Counted from the first letter of the stretch, positions 1-7,699 are shown. The stretch is DNA of 15,544 bases from CAMCXT01 sp046302715 (GCA_046302715.1 JBKCHQ010000236.1:1-15544); one strand, 5' to 3'. Notes: generated by a model not told the origin, from the sequence alone. Numbers and translations are program-made.

Positions 1-516
1 CGTGCCCTACGAAATAAGGAGGTGCGACGCATTATTCTTACGCGTCCGGCTGTTGAAGCGGGCGAGAGTCTGGGCTTCCTTCCGGGCGACCTGCGCGAAA
101 AACTCGATCCTTATCTGCAACCATTGTACGATGCCCTGCTCGATATGATCCCCTCAGACAAGCTGGCCAGTTTTCTCGAAAGCGGCATCATACAAATCGC
201 CCCACTGGCCTTTATGCGCGGTCGCACGCTCGACAACGCTTTTGTAATTCTGGATGAAGCGCAAAACGCTACCGATGCGCAACTAAAAATGTTTCTTACC
301 CGAATGGGGCGCTCTGCCAAATTCCTCATTACGGGCGACCTTACTCAGGTAGATTTACCCAAAAATCAACCCTCCGGATTGCCGCACGCCATTTATATTT
401 TACAAAACGTAGAAGGCATCCAAATTATTCATCTCGATACCGGCGATGTTATTCGCCATAAACTCGTCACTCAAATTTTACATGCATACCAGTCAGCCTC
501 CGAAAAGTCTTCGTAA
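1..516 (+). CDS. phoH: PhoH family protein, C-terminal part (5' end outside window)
   Basis: The reading frame is open from base 1, so this is the last 171 codons of a longer gene. PhoH-family proteins are cytoplasmic P-loop ATPases linked to RNA metabolism; their exact substrate is not well settled. Visible here are the conserved block ILTRPAVEAGESLGFLPGD near the start, a PLAFMRGRTL stretch, the Walker B-like FVILDEAQN (about residues 81-90 of the partial product) and the LITGDLTQVDLP motif. The P-loop lies upstream, outside the window. The protein ends in a normal family-like C-terminus (DVIRHKLVTQIL). A GTG at position 22 is internal and not a start. The gene overlaps the start of purC by 35 bases, so the two are probably co-transcribed. 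Confidence 0.95.
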   Translation, partial: RALRNKEVRRIILTRPAVEAGESLGFLPGDLREKLDPYLQPLYDALLDMIPSDKLASFLESGIIQIAPLAFMRGRTLDNAFVILDEAQNATDAQLKMFLTRMGRSAKFLITGDLTQVDLPKNQPSGLPHAIYILQNVEGIQIIHLDTGDVIRHKLVTQILHAYQSASEKSS

Positions 517-1456
517 CACTGCATTTCAATTTAATAATCAAACCGCATTCTACCGCGGCAAAGTGCGCGACGTTTACACCATAGCCAATAAATGGATGGT
601 GATGGTGGCCAGCGACCGCATTTCGGCTTTTGATGTGGTGCTTCCCGAAGGTATTCCTTTCAAGGGTCAGGTACTTAATCAAACAGCGTCACACTTTCTC
701 AAGGCAAGTGCTTCGGTTGTGCCCAACTGGCTCCTAGCCTGCCCCGCAGCTAATGTGGCCGTTGGAAAAATGTGCAGCCCCTTTAAAGTAGAGATGGTAA
801 TAAGAGGCTATCTGGCCGGACACGCTGCCCGCGAATATGCGGCCGGTAAAAGAAGCGTTTGCGGGGTGGCCCTGCCCGAAGGATTAAAAGAAAACGATAA
901 ACTTCCCGAGCCTATCATTACGCCTACCACCAAGGCTGCCGAAGGACACGACGAAGATATTTCGCGCGAAGCGATAATAGCCCAGTCCATCGTTAGCGAA
1001 GCCGATTATCTGCAACTTGAAACCTATACACGCAAACTATTTGCGTTAGGTACAGAAATGGCTGCCAAACAAGGCCTTATTTTAGTAGATACCAAGTATG
1101 AGTTCGGTAAGGACGACGAAGGTAATATCATCTTAATTGACGAATTGCATACGCCCGATTCTTCGCGGTATTTTTATGCAGATGGCTACGCCGAACGGCA
1201 GCAACGCGGCGAAGCACAAAAGCAGTTGAGCAAAGAATTTGTGAGAAAATGGCTCATCGAAAACGGCTTTCAGGGAAAGGAAGGGCAGACAGTTCCACAC
1301 ATGAATACGGAGTGGATTCAAGAAATCTCGAATCGTTACATCGAATTGTACGAGAACATCACCGGTACGGCATTCATGCCCGATTCGTACGCCGAAAATC
1401 CCGATGCTATTTATGAAAAGGTGAATGCCTATCTGATTAGCATTTCAAAAGATTAA
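482..1456 (+). CDS. purC: Phosphoribosylaminoimidazole-succinocarboxamide synthase (SAICAR synthetase)
   Basis: PurC joins CAIR and aspartate with ATP to form SAICAR in de novo purine synthesis (cytoplasm). From the ATG at 482 the product has 324 residues, close to the usual length in Bacteroidota. Visible motifs are GKVRDVY (26-32), the substrate-binding LPEPIITPTTKAAEGHDE (141-158), LVDTKYEFG (201-209) and DELHTPDSSRY (220-230). An in-frame ATG at 446 would add 12 residues, deeper inside phoH; those residues do not look like family sequence, so 482 is preferred. Either start overlaps the end of phoH, which suggests translational coupling. There is no terminator before the next gene, 36 bases downstream. 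This is a stand-alone PurC, not fused to PurE. The assignment is secure. Confidence 0.97.
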   Translation: MHTSQPPKSLRNTAFQFNNQTAFYRGKVRDVYTIANKWMVMVASDRISAFDVVLPEGIPFKGQVLNQTASHFLKASASVVPNWLLACPAANVAVGKMCSPFKVEMVIRGYLAGHAAREYAAGKRSVCGVALPEGLKENDKLPEPIITPTTKAAEGHDEDISREAIIAQSIVSEADYLQLETYTRKLFALGTEMAAKQGLILVDTKYEFGKDDEGNIILIDELHTPDSSRYFYADGYAERQQRGEAQKQLSKEFVRKWLIENGFQGKEGQTVPHMNTEWIQEISNRYIELYENITGTAFMPDSYAENPDAIYEKVNAYLISISKD

Positions 1457-1492
1457 TTTCCATTATCACAACTCCAAAACAGTATAAATTAT

Positions 1493-2458
1493 ATGATAGT
1501 TGTAACCGGCGCATCGGGTTTTATTGCCTCATGTTTGTGCACGCGATTAAATGAAGAGCATTTTAATGATTTGGTGATGGTGGACGACTTCTCGCGAGAA
1601 GACCGCATCGGAAACTGGCAAAACAAGCGTTATCACGATTTAATTAACCGTGATAATTTTTTCGCATGGCTCGATCAACATCACGAAGCCGTGCAGTTTG
1701 TTTTTCACCTAGGTGCCCGCACCGATACAACAGAAATGAATCGCGAGGTATTGAATGCCCTTAATCTCGAATATTCAAAGAAAGTGTGGAATGCCTGTGT
1801 TGCGTATGGCCTTCCATTAATTTATGCTTCATCAGCCGCCACATACGGCTTGGGCGAAAACGGATACGTGGATGATGAGCAGCTATGTAATAAGCTAAAA
1901 CCCTTGAATCCATACGGCGAATCCAAAAATGAATTTGATAAATGGGCTTTAGCACAAGCAGATAAGCCATTTTTTTGGGCAGGACTTAAATTCTTCAACG
2001 TTTACGGGCCGAATGAGTATCATAAAAAACGAATGGCTTCGGTAATTTTCCACGCTTATCATCAAATTCAGGAAAGCGGTAAGGTAAAACTGTTTCGATC
2101 GCATCGCGACGATTATACCGATGGAGGCCAGATGCGCGACTTTGTGTATGTGAAGGATGTGGTTTCGATGGCGATGTTTCTGATGAAAAACCGGCCCAAA
2201 TCAGGAATTTATAATGTGGGAAGCGGCAAGGCCCGATCGTTTAAAGATTTAGCATTGGCAGTGTTTGCAGCACTGGGCAAAGAACCTCAAATTGAATTTG
2301 TAGATACCCCTGAAGACATTAGAGATAAATACCAATATTTTACCGAAGCCCGTATGGATAAAATGCGCAGTGTGGGCTATGATAAACCCTTTCATTCATT
2401 GGAAGAAGGCGTTACGGATTACGTGCTTAAGTATCTTGTAAATACGACATATCTATAG
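1493..2458 (+). CDS. hldD: ADP-L-glycero-D-manno-heptose 6-epimerase
   Basis: HldD (RfaD) converts ADP-D-glycero-D-manno-heptose to the L-glycero form, the activated heptose used for lipopolysaccharide core or other surface glycans. It is an extended short-chain dehydrogenase using NAD(P). The 321-residue product starts directly with the Rossmann motif TGASGFIAS (5-13) and carries FHLGARTDTTE (71-81), the catalytic SSAATYG block (113-119), the YxxxK pair Y141/K145, FFNVYGPNEYHK (167-178) and the RDFVYVKDV block (215-223). These follow HldD more closely than GalE or RmlB. The third glycine of GxxGxxG is alanine here (GASGFIA), which extended SDRs tolerate. It lies 36 bases after purC on the same strand and is probably in the same transcript. 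Confidence 0.92.
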   Translation: MIVVTGASGFIASCLCTRLNEEHFNDLVMVDDFSREDRIGNWQNKRYHDLINRDNFFAWLDQHHEAVQFVFHLGARTDTTEMNREVLNALNLEYSKKVWNACVAYGLPLIYASSAATYGLGENGYVDDEQLCNKLKPLNPYGESKNEFDKWALAQADKPFFWAGLKFFNVYGPNEYHKKRMASVIFHAYHQIQESGKVKLFRSHRDDYTDGGQMRDFVYVKDVVSMAMFLMKNRPKSGIYNVGSGKARSFKDLALAVFAALGKEPQIEFVDTPEDIRDKYQYFTEARMDKMRSVGYDKPFHSLEEGVTDYVLKYLVNTTYL

Positions 2459-2526
2459 GGACTAGGGCTGCATTCGTACAGACAAGAATAAATTCCATTA
2501 AACAAACAACGCTTTTTCTCTTAAAA

Positions 2527-3609
2527 ATGTATAAACCGAAACCCTACTTAATTTCATTTTTCTTATCAATTATTGCGGCTTCAATAGTTAATGCGCAAGA
2601 AAACGAAAAACTCAATAAATCTGAACTCCGCGAAAAAGTTGCCCAACAAACAAAAAACATTGATTCGCTTAAAGCTATTATAATTTCTCAAATGACTGAG
2701 CTTTCTGATAAAAGCTCGCAGATAAATGCGCTTAAAAAGGAAATTCAGACAAAAGATGCAGAGTTAAAAACATTAACCCAAAAAAACAAAACAGGAGATG
2801 CATTAGTAGCTAAATACCGCAGCAGTATTGACTCGCTGCAAAACATTGTAAGCGAATTAACTACCCAACTATCATCGTTCCAATATAGCAATTCAGAAAG
2901 CACCGCAATACCGGAGGGATTGAATCTTCAGATTCCGAATCATTTAGAAACAATACAACCGCTTGGGTGGAGTAAAGACGGTAAATTTGCCTATAGAAGA
3001 GATATTTGTAACGGTGGTTGCGGGTGTTGTGCGAGCGAACTGGTGGTTTTTGATGCAGTAAATAACAAGTATGTGAAAACGCTTATTGAAAATACCAATC
3101 CTTACGACGGAAACCCATCCCTTATTTTTGATAATCACCTTAAGCAAATTCAGTCAATAATAAGTACCTATCGAATTGTCCCCACTTTTTGGGGAGAATA
3201 TACCCATTATGGAAACCTGAATGCCTCGCACTTATTTCTCGGAATGGACGATGAAATAATTGATCCTGATGATTACATAAATGGGAAGCAAGCCCCTAAG
3301 GATAAAGAAATTGAATATCCGTTTTCGGCCATTATAGATACCGTGCCTATCAACGATAAATTGATACTTACCATTAAACGCGAATCGTACACCATCTCAA
3401 GGGAATCAGCAAGCCATATCCCCATCGAAAGTGGCGTTTTAGATCCTGCAGATATGAGTATTCCAAAATCAGCCGATGTTATTGGAATATGTGGTTACAT
3501 TTCCAGTCCATGGAATGAGCGACACAAAGTATTTTTAATGGCAAAACTAACCGCAGGATTCGAAAACGAAACCTCAACAAATGTTAGTTTATTCGCCTTA
3601 CGACCTTAA
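2527..3609 (+). CDS. Secreted coiled-coil protein with cysteine cluster, function unknown
   Basis: I do not recognise a family for this 360-residue protein. Residues 1-23 form a Sec signal peptide (hydrophobic ISFFLSIIAASIV, then NA before QE), so it is exported to the periplasm or beyond. Residues about 25-118 are rich in K, E, Q, L and S, with heptad-like spacing and repeated IDSL segments (45-48 and 101-104), suggesting a long alpha-helical coiled coil. A probable globular domain follows (about 137-360), opening with LGWSKDGKFAYRRD (146-159). This resembles the start of a beta-propeller-like blade, but it is not enough for a call. Next is the dense cysteine cluster CNGGCGCC (C161, C165, C167, C168); one more cysteine is at C322. 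The cluster could bind a metal or form disulfides. The gene begins 68 bases after hldD and converges on the hydrolase gene. Confidence 0.8.
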   Translation: MYKPKPYLISFFLSIIAASIVNAQENEKLNKSELREKVAQQTKNIDSLKAIIISQMTELSDKSSQINALKKEIQTKDAELKTLTQKNKTGDALVAKYRSSIDSLQNIVSELTTQLSSFQYSNSESTAIPEGLNLQIPNHLETIQPLGWSKDGKFAYRRDICNGGCGCCASELVVFDAVNNKYVKTLIENTNPYDGNPSLIFDNHLKQIQSIISTYRIVPTFWGEYTHYGNLNASHLFLGMDDEIIDPDDYINGKQAPKDKEIEYPFSAIIDTVPINDKLILTIKRESYTISRESASHIPIESGVLDPADMSIPKSADVIGICGYISSPWNERHKVFLMAKLTAGFENETSTNVSLFALRP

Positions 3610-3645
3610 AAACATCTTATTAAGCGGGATGCTGAAATCAATAAA

Positions 3646-4473
3646 TTAATTCGCAGCTGATTTAACTTCAAGGGTTTCGATAAATTTTATCGAAAGGCTA
3701 TTGAATATATCCTGTTTTTCAAGAGTTACCAAATGTCCGCAACGTTCAACAACAGAAATTTTGACATCGGGAAACTGTTGGGCAAAACTTTGGGTTGCGG
3801 CTAAGAAGAAATGGTCTTCTGATCCTACAATTAAATACGTTGGCACGGTAGGAGGCGCAGAAAAAAGACGAATTAGCGTTGAATCGAGATGTTTGCCGTA
3901 CATAGCTGTCCATTTGCGGTATTCCACATCCGATAAGGCATTGGCCTCGCGAACAAACACCTTCCGAGAACTGGCGTGATTGGCTTTGGGCAGAATAATT
4001 TTTGCCAAAAGTTTGTAAAAATTACGAAATCCGATAATCCCGGAAATCATAAGTCCCATTTTCATAAAAATTCTCAATCCTAAACTAAGCTGTGTAATGG
4101 GCCCGGCCAGAATTAAGGAAAGCACTCCGTTTGACCTTGTTTCTTGCATCATGCGTGCCACCACACTGCCCAGCGACATGGAAACGATGTGCACCTGTTT
4201 TATCTGATAATGATCCAATACCTCCCAAACCTTTTCAGAAATCCACTCGAAAGTATATTTCGAAATATCGGAACAAGTAGTTGCAGATTGCGCATGTCCG
4301 GGTAAATCAATCAAAATCAAATTAAATTTTTGCCCGAAGTCTTTTAGTTGTTTCTTCCAGGTAGCAGTACCTCCTCCGGCACCGTGAAGAAATAAAACGT
4401 AGGGCGCATCAGGATTTGCGTTTTTATAAATCTGATGATAAAGTATTGATGCCATTATTGATGGAAAGCCCAT
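3646..4473 (-). CDS. Alpha/beta hydrolase fold protein
   Basis: This 275-residue cytoplasmic-type protein has the alpha/beta hydrolase layout. An oxyanion-hole motif FLHGAGGG lies at 28-35 and LIDLPGHA at 54-61. The nucleophile elbow is VSMSLGS (97-103) with S100 as the likely nucleophile. The acid is probably D220 in VGSEDHF, and the histidine H247 in ERCGHLV. A hydrophobic, Met-rich cap region lies at about 128-160. The elbow reads S-M-S-L-G, with serine in place of the usual first glycine; this occurs in some family members. The substrate cannot be predicted; esterase, lactonase or C–C hydrolase activity are all possible. The first ATG (4473) sits in an A-rich run; a second ATG six codons later (4455) is also plausible. 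There is no signal peptide. The small membrane protein gene lies upstream on the same strand. Confidence 0.9.
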   Translation of the reverse strand: MGFPSIMASILYHQIYKNANPDAPYVLFLHGAGGGTATWKKQLKDFGQKFNLILIDLPGHAQSATTCSDISKYTFEWISEKVWEVLDHYQIKQVHIVSMSLGSVVARMMQETRSNGVLSLILAGPITQLSLGLRIFMKMGLMISGIIGFRNFYKLLAKIILPKANHASSRKVFVREANALSDVEYRKWTAMYGKHLDSTLIRLFSAPPTVPTYLIVGSEDHFFLAATQSFAQQFPDVKISVVERCGHLVTLEKQDIFNSLSIKFIETLEVKSAAN

Positions 4474-4563
4474 TTTTTTTGCCGTGCAAATAACGTTATA
4501 CGTTTTTTGTAAAACAACTAATTATAAAAATAAAACATGCTTTAAGAACAGTTATTAACAATT

Positions 4564-4637
4564 CAGCGCTCTTGAGCGCCTGCGATAATTTAACAGAAAC
4601 AAAGTCACGACACAGCAAACTGCTGCAACATCGCAGG
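4564..4637. repeat. Nested inverted repeats in the spacer between two minus-strand genes
   Basis: Three inverted repeats lie within 74 bases. GCGCTC (4566-4571) and GAGCGC (4574-4579) are separated by TT. CCTGCGAT (4579-4586) and ATCGCAGG (4630-4637) form a perfect 8-base pair of arms. Between those arms is CAGCA-AAC-TGCTG (4613-4625). The segment lies between the small membrane protein gene and the hydrolase gene, and no poly-T tract follows on the minus strand, so it is not a standard intrinsic terminator. It could be a structured leader of the hydrolase mRNA, a small RNA or a protein-binding site; this is inference. Confidence 0.55.
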
Positions 4638-4668
4638 AATTTGTCACGCTAAATATCTGCTATTGATC

Positions 4669-4851
4669 TTAAGCGCGACGAAGAATTTTAACTCCCATCC
4701 ATGCCGAACCAAACGTGAGTATGCTCATAAAAGAAAGCATAATCCAAACGCCAGATCCGTTTACCATTAATGCATCAGACAGTAGCTTAAAATTCATCGG
4801 CAGCAAAAATACCGCTAAAAGAAAACTAAGTAAACCTAACAACCTTATCAT
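4669..4851 (-). CDS. Small two-helix membrane protein, function unknown
   Basis: From the ATG at 4851 this encodes 60 residues with two hydrophobic segments. One is at about 4-20 (LLGLLSFLLAVFLLP) and the other at about 35-56 (VWIMLSFMSILTFGSAW). A short polar loop (DALMVNGSG) joins them, and the basic tail KILRRA suggests a cytoplasmic C-terminus. The frame stays open upstream to 4941, with only TTG or TTA codons as possible starts; TTG at 4911 would give 80 residues including a basic N-terminus. ATG is preferred because TTG starts are uncommon in this phylum, but the longer form is possible. It resembles generic small inner-membrane proteins, and I assign no function. It lies on the same strand as the hydrolase gene with 195 bases between, so co-transcription is uncertain. 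Confidence 0.62.
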   Translation of the reverse strand: MIRLLGLLSFLLAVFLLPMNFKLLSDALMVNGSGVWIMLSFMSILTFGSAWMGVKILRRA

Positions 4852-5252
4852 GGAATACGAATTTAGGCTCGTTACATGCGGTTTTGTAAGTCGCTGAAGC
4901 CAAGCATTCAACCAAGCATTGTTAATAAGTTTGTGGCATAATTAATTGTTTTTCAGACTATTAAATAAATTAAGATGTTAATAACCTAAACCGACTCTGG
5001 AAATACAAGTAAATCAAAGCCATCATTTTTTTCGTTGTTACGTTTACAATTCAAACCAATGGCGAATTTTTTAATGTTTAAATGAAGTTTCTTGCTCACA
5101 AAAAATTTAATCGCATACCCCTATTCATGATGTTATATTGGTTTTCCAATCAAAAAATCGCATAAGTTGCCAATACCACCAATGACAGAAACTTGCAACA
5201 AATGCTTAATTTTCTGCCCCCCAATTGCACTAACTGCCGCAACGCATCAACC
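4852..5252. other. Divergent intergenic region, AT-rich, no gene seen
   Basis: About 400 bases separate the minus-strand membrane protein gene from the plus-strand methyltransferase gene, so promoters for both directions should lie here. I saw no exact TAnnTTTG element; TATATTGG at 5135-5142 (+) is one base off. A short inverted repeat, ATTGG-TTTT-CCAAT, lies at 5137-5150. Only ORFs of a dozen codons or fewer were seen. Part of the region may be coding if the longer start forms of the flanking genes (4911 TTG, 5193 TTG or 5202 ATG) are used. Confidence 0.6.
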
Positions 5253-6053
5253 ATGCAAACCGCCCTATTCCGCATTAAAGAATACCTTAAATTTTTAGCT
5301 CGCTCTAAAAACGTGCATCGCATTCATTCGCCTTTCATATTTCATCTTCTCCACAATATCATTCTAAAACGAGATGTATTTACCGTTGAATTAGCAGCCT
5401 TAAAAAAAATAGCAGCCTTACATGAAAGCAATTCAACACGCATTACTCCGGCAGGAATTGGCGCTTTAAATAACCCCACAACACAAACCTTTGGTACCAT
5501 AGCGCGACGTACAGCACAATCTCAGTTTTGGAGAGAAGCCTTGTATAAAATTGCCGCCGATCTAAAGCCCGATGTTATACTTGAACTCGGAACAGGCAGC
5601 GGAATTACGGCGCTTTATTTGGCCGAAGGATCAAAAAAATCGCTGATTACCATTGAGGGCGATACCGTTATTTTTAACATGGCGAAAGCACTTTTAGCCG
5701 ACCAAAATCCCCAAATAACCTGCATTAACGGTATGTTTGATGATGTGCTGCCTGATCTACTGTCCGACCTTTCGGGGAAAATATTGGCCTATGTAGACGG
5801 AAACCATACCTATGATGCTACCAAACGCTATTTCGAAATGCTCAAGCCTATTCTCAACGAAGAGGCCATTGTAATTCTCGATGACATATACTGGTCGCCC
5901 GACATGCTTAAGGCCTGGAATGAAATTAAACAGGACGCATTCGTGCAGCAGTCGATTGATTTTTACCGATTGGGAATGCTATTTTTTAGAAAACATCAGG
6001 CACGCGAACATTTCACGCTTCGAACCAGTACCTTTGGACTGCCTACCCGATAA
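5253..6053 (+). CDS. Class I SAM-dependent methyltransferase
   Basis: The 266-residue form (ATG at 5253) begins with the pattern FRIKEYLKFLARSKNVHRIH followed by SPFIF, which I associate with a methyltransferase family common in Bacteroidota. SAM-binding motif I is ILELGTGSGITALYLAEG (109-126). An acidic post-I residue follows in TIEGD. YVDGNHTYDATKRYF (180-194) and the acidic ILDDIYWS (208-215) resemble the metal-binding O-methyltransferase/Methyltransf_24 group. The C-terminus ends GMLFFRKHQAREHFTLRT, also typical. The methyl acceptor is unknown. Earlier in-frame starts exist (TTG 5193, ATG 5202), but their extra residues (NFLPPNCTNCRNAS) look unlike the family. The ABC ATPase gene starts 11 bases downstream, so the two are probably one transcript. 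Confidence 0.88.
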   Translation: MQTALFRIKEYLKFLARSKNVHRIHSPFIFHLLHNIILKRDVFTVELAALKKIAALHESNSTRITPAGIGALNNPTTQTFGTIARRTAQSQFWREALYKIAADLKPDVILELGTGSGITALYLAEGSKKSLITIEGDTVIFNMAKALLADQNPQITCINGMFDDVLPDLLSDLSGKILAYVDGNHTYDATKRYFEMLKPILNEEAIVILDDIYWSPDMLKAWNEIKQDAFVQQSIDFYRLGMLFFRKHQAREHFTLRTSTFGLPTR

Positions 6054-6064
6054 CGCACGTAAAC

Positions 6065-6811
6065 ATGACAGAAAGCGAAAATCCAGTAATAGATATCCGC
6101 CAATTGGTACGGAATTTCAAACTCGGCAGCGAAACCATCTACGTATTACGTTCGCTGAATCTTAGCGTAAAAAGAGGCGAATATGTGGCATTGATGGGTC
6201 CTTCAGGTTCGGGAAAATCAACTTTAATGAACATACTCGGCTGTTTGGATACGCCTACCTCGGGAAATTATTTTCTGAATGGAAAAGACGTTTCCATTCT
6301 TTCGGATAACGAGCTCGCCGAAATCCGCAATAAAGAAATAGGCTTTATTTTTCAAACCTTTAACCTCCTGCCCCGCTCTACCGCGCTAGATAATGTTATT
6401 TTGCCGCTTATTTATTCGGGCATGCGTCGCGACGAGCGCGAACAACAGGCTATAAAAGCACTAGAGCAAGTAGGGTTGGCCGACCGTATGAAACATAAGC
6501 CTAATGAATTGTCGGGCGGTCAGCGTCAAAGAGTGGCCATTGCCCGGGCGCTGGTAAACAATCCGTCCATTTTGCTGGCCGATGAGCCTACCGGTAACCT
6601 CGACACCAAAACATCAATTGAAATTATGGGGCTTCTACACGACATCCATAAAAATGGGAATACCATAATTATTGTAACGCACGAGGAAGATATTGCGCAA
6701 CATGCGCACCGAATCATACGTCTGCGCGATGGAAAAATTGAATCGGATGAACCTAACCTAAACATTCGGGTTTATTCAAAGGAAGAAAGCAAAAATGAAG
6801 ATTTACACTAA
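6065..6811 (+). CDS. ABC transporter ATP-binding protein (MacB/LolD-like)
   Basis: This 248-residue protein carries a complete nucleotide-binding domain: Walker A GPSGSGKST (45-53), Q-loop Q97 in FIFQTFNLLPR, signature LSGGQ (149-153), Walker B ILLADEP with catalytic E174, D-loop (GNLD, 177-180), and H-loop H206 in IVTHEED. The pattern matches the LolD/MacB/FtsE-like group, which works with FtsX-type permeases in lipoprotein release, macrolide or peptide export, or mechanotransmission. No permease gene is next to it here, so its partner must be encoded elsewhere. The last 17 bases overlap the adenosyltransferase gene, which argues for translational coupling. About 25 residues after the domain (SDEPNLNIRVYSKEESKN) form a short polar tail of unknown use. 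Confidence 0.95.
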   Translation: MTESENPVIDIRQLVRNFKLGSETIYVLRSLNLSVKRGEYVALMGPSGSGKSTLMNILGCLDTPTSGNYFLNGKDVSILSDNELAEIRNKEIGFIFQTFNLLPRSTALDNVILPLIYSGMRRDEREQQAIKALEQVGLADRMKHKPNELSGGQRQRVAIARALVNNPSILLADEPTGNLDTKTSIEIMGLLHDIHKNGNTIIIVTHEEDIAQHAHRIIRLRDGKIESDEPNLNIRVYSKEESKNEDLH

Positions 6812-7343
6812 AACCGGCGATAGCGGTCAAACGTCTCTTTTGGGCGGGAAACGGGTGCCTAAACATCATATTCGCATTGAGTGTTACGGTACCATTGATG
6901 AGCTAAATGCAAACCTAGGCATGCTGCTCGATCTTACCGAACAAGACCCTCATCGCTCAAGAATTGAGGCTATACAGGCCTATCTGTTTACTTTGGGTTC
7001 GCATTTGGCAATGGAGCCAGGCAAACATAGCTTTAAATTACCGCCCATTCTCGAAGAAGAAACAGCCAAACTCGAACGCCATATCGACGAAATGAATGCC
7101 GTGCTTCCCGAAATGCGCAATTTTGTTTTGCCCGGGGGGCACATTGCTGTATCGCAAGCGCATATTTGTCGTTGCGTTTGCCGTAGAGCAGAACGACAGT
7201 TGGTATACCTGTCTGAACAAGAAGAAGTACATCCCGAAATTGTTAAATACATCAACCGTCTTTCAGATTATCTGTTTGTTTTAGCCCGTATGCTGGGACA
7301 ATTATTGAACATTAAAGAGAAACCTTGGAAACCAAGTTTTTAA
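6795..7343 (+). CDS. Cob(I)alamin adenosyltransferase, PduO type (ATR)
   Basis: This enzyme transfers the adenosyl group of ATP to cob(I)alamin, producing adenosylcobalamin, for example for methylmalonyl-CoA mutase. The 182-residue product has the PduO-family ATP-binding N-terminus TKTGDSGQTSLLGG (5-18), the YGTIDELNANLG helix (31-42), FVLPGG (110-115), the conserved CRRAER stretch (129-134) and the C-terminal YINRLSDYLFVLAR (152-165). Length is normal for the stand-alone form. PduO-type and MMAB names are used for this family; it is unrelated to CobA/BtuR. The start lies inside the ABC ATPase gene (17-base overlap). The gene order methyltransferase–ABC ATPase–adenosyltransferase–DUF2795 looks familiar from other Bacteroidota (recollection, not checked), but the link between the functions is not understood. 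Confidence 0.95.
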   Translation: MKIYTKTGDSGQTSLLGGKRVPKHHIRIECYGTIDELNANLGMLLDLTEQDPHRSRIEAIQAYLFTLGSHLAMEPGKHSFKLPPILEEETAKLERHIDEMNAVLPEMRNFVLPGGHIAVSQAHICRCVCRRAERQLVYLSEQEEVHPEIVKYINRLSDYLFVLARMLGQLLNIKEKPWKPSF

Positions 7344-7380
7344 AAGAAATTAACAAGTGTCAGACTTATCGATGCTTTTC

Positions 7381-7388
7381 TATTTTTG
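7381..7388 (+). promoter_or_regulatory. Likely -7 promoter element for the DUF2795 gene
   Basis: TATTTTTG matches the Bacteroidota sigma-ABfr -7 consensus TAnnTTTG exactly and lies 65 bases before the start codon at 7454. No clean TTG is found at the expected -33 distance, so this is a partial match. Confidence 0.45.
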
Positions 7389-7453
7389 CGAAAAATTAAA
7401 GAGCGGATACTGAACATCCATCCTATACGTTAACCTTAAAAAAATTCTGTATT

Positions 7454-7675
7454 ATGTACTGGACACTTGAACTTGCCTCGTATTTGGAAGATGCGCCCTG
7501 GCCTGCTACAAAGGACGAATTAATAGATTTTGCTATCCGTTCGGGAGCGCCATTGGAAGTTATTGAAAACCTTCAGGAAATTGAAGACGAAGGCGAAGCA
7601 TACGAAAGTATTGACGAAATCTGGCCCGACTATCCTACTAAAGACGACTTCTTCTTTAACGAAGACGAGTATTAG
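7454..7675 (+). CDS. DUF2795 domain protein, small acidic
   Basis: This 73-residue, strongly acidic protein (MYWTLELASYLEDAPWPATK at the start) matches what I know of DUF2795 proteins. These have an N-terminal helical region with a W-P-A-T-K-D-E-L-I-D-F-A pattern, followed here by an acidic tail ending in NEDEY. No catalytic residues or cofactor motifs are evident, and the family's role is not established. The ATG at 7454 follows an A-rich stretch typical of starts in this phylum. A promoter-like element lies upstream (7381) and a strong intrinsic terminator downstream (7700-7736), so it may be expressed on its own as well as by read-through from the adenosyltransferase gene. The small size, high acidity and own terminator suggest a well-expressed protein (inference). 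Confidence 0.88.
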   Translation: MYWTLELASYLEDAPWPATKDELIDFAIRSGAPLEVIENLQEIEDEGEAYESIDEIWPDYPTKDDFFFNEDEY

Positions 7676-7699
7676 CAACGGCTGAGAAAAAGCATCTGT

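Noticed and set aside
446..481. Upstream ATG for purC adding 12 residues
   Set aside because: The extra residues do not resemble PurC N-termini and increase the overlap with phoH; the ATG at 482 gives a family-like length.
5193..5252. Earlier TTG/ATG starts for the methyltransferase, including the CTNC motif
   Set aside because: The extra residues are unlike the family N-terminus, which begins around FRIKEYLKFL; the CxxC-like NCTNC there is probably translated spacer.
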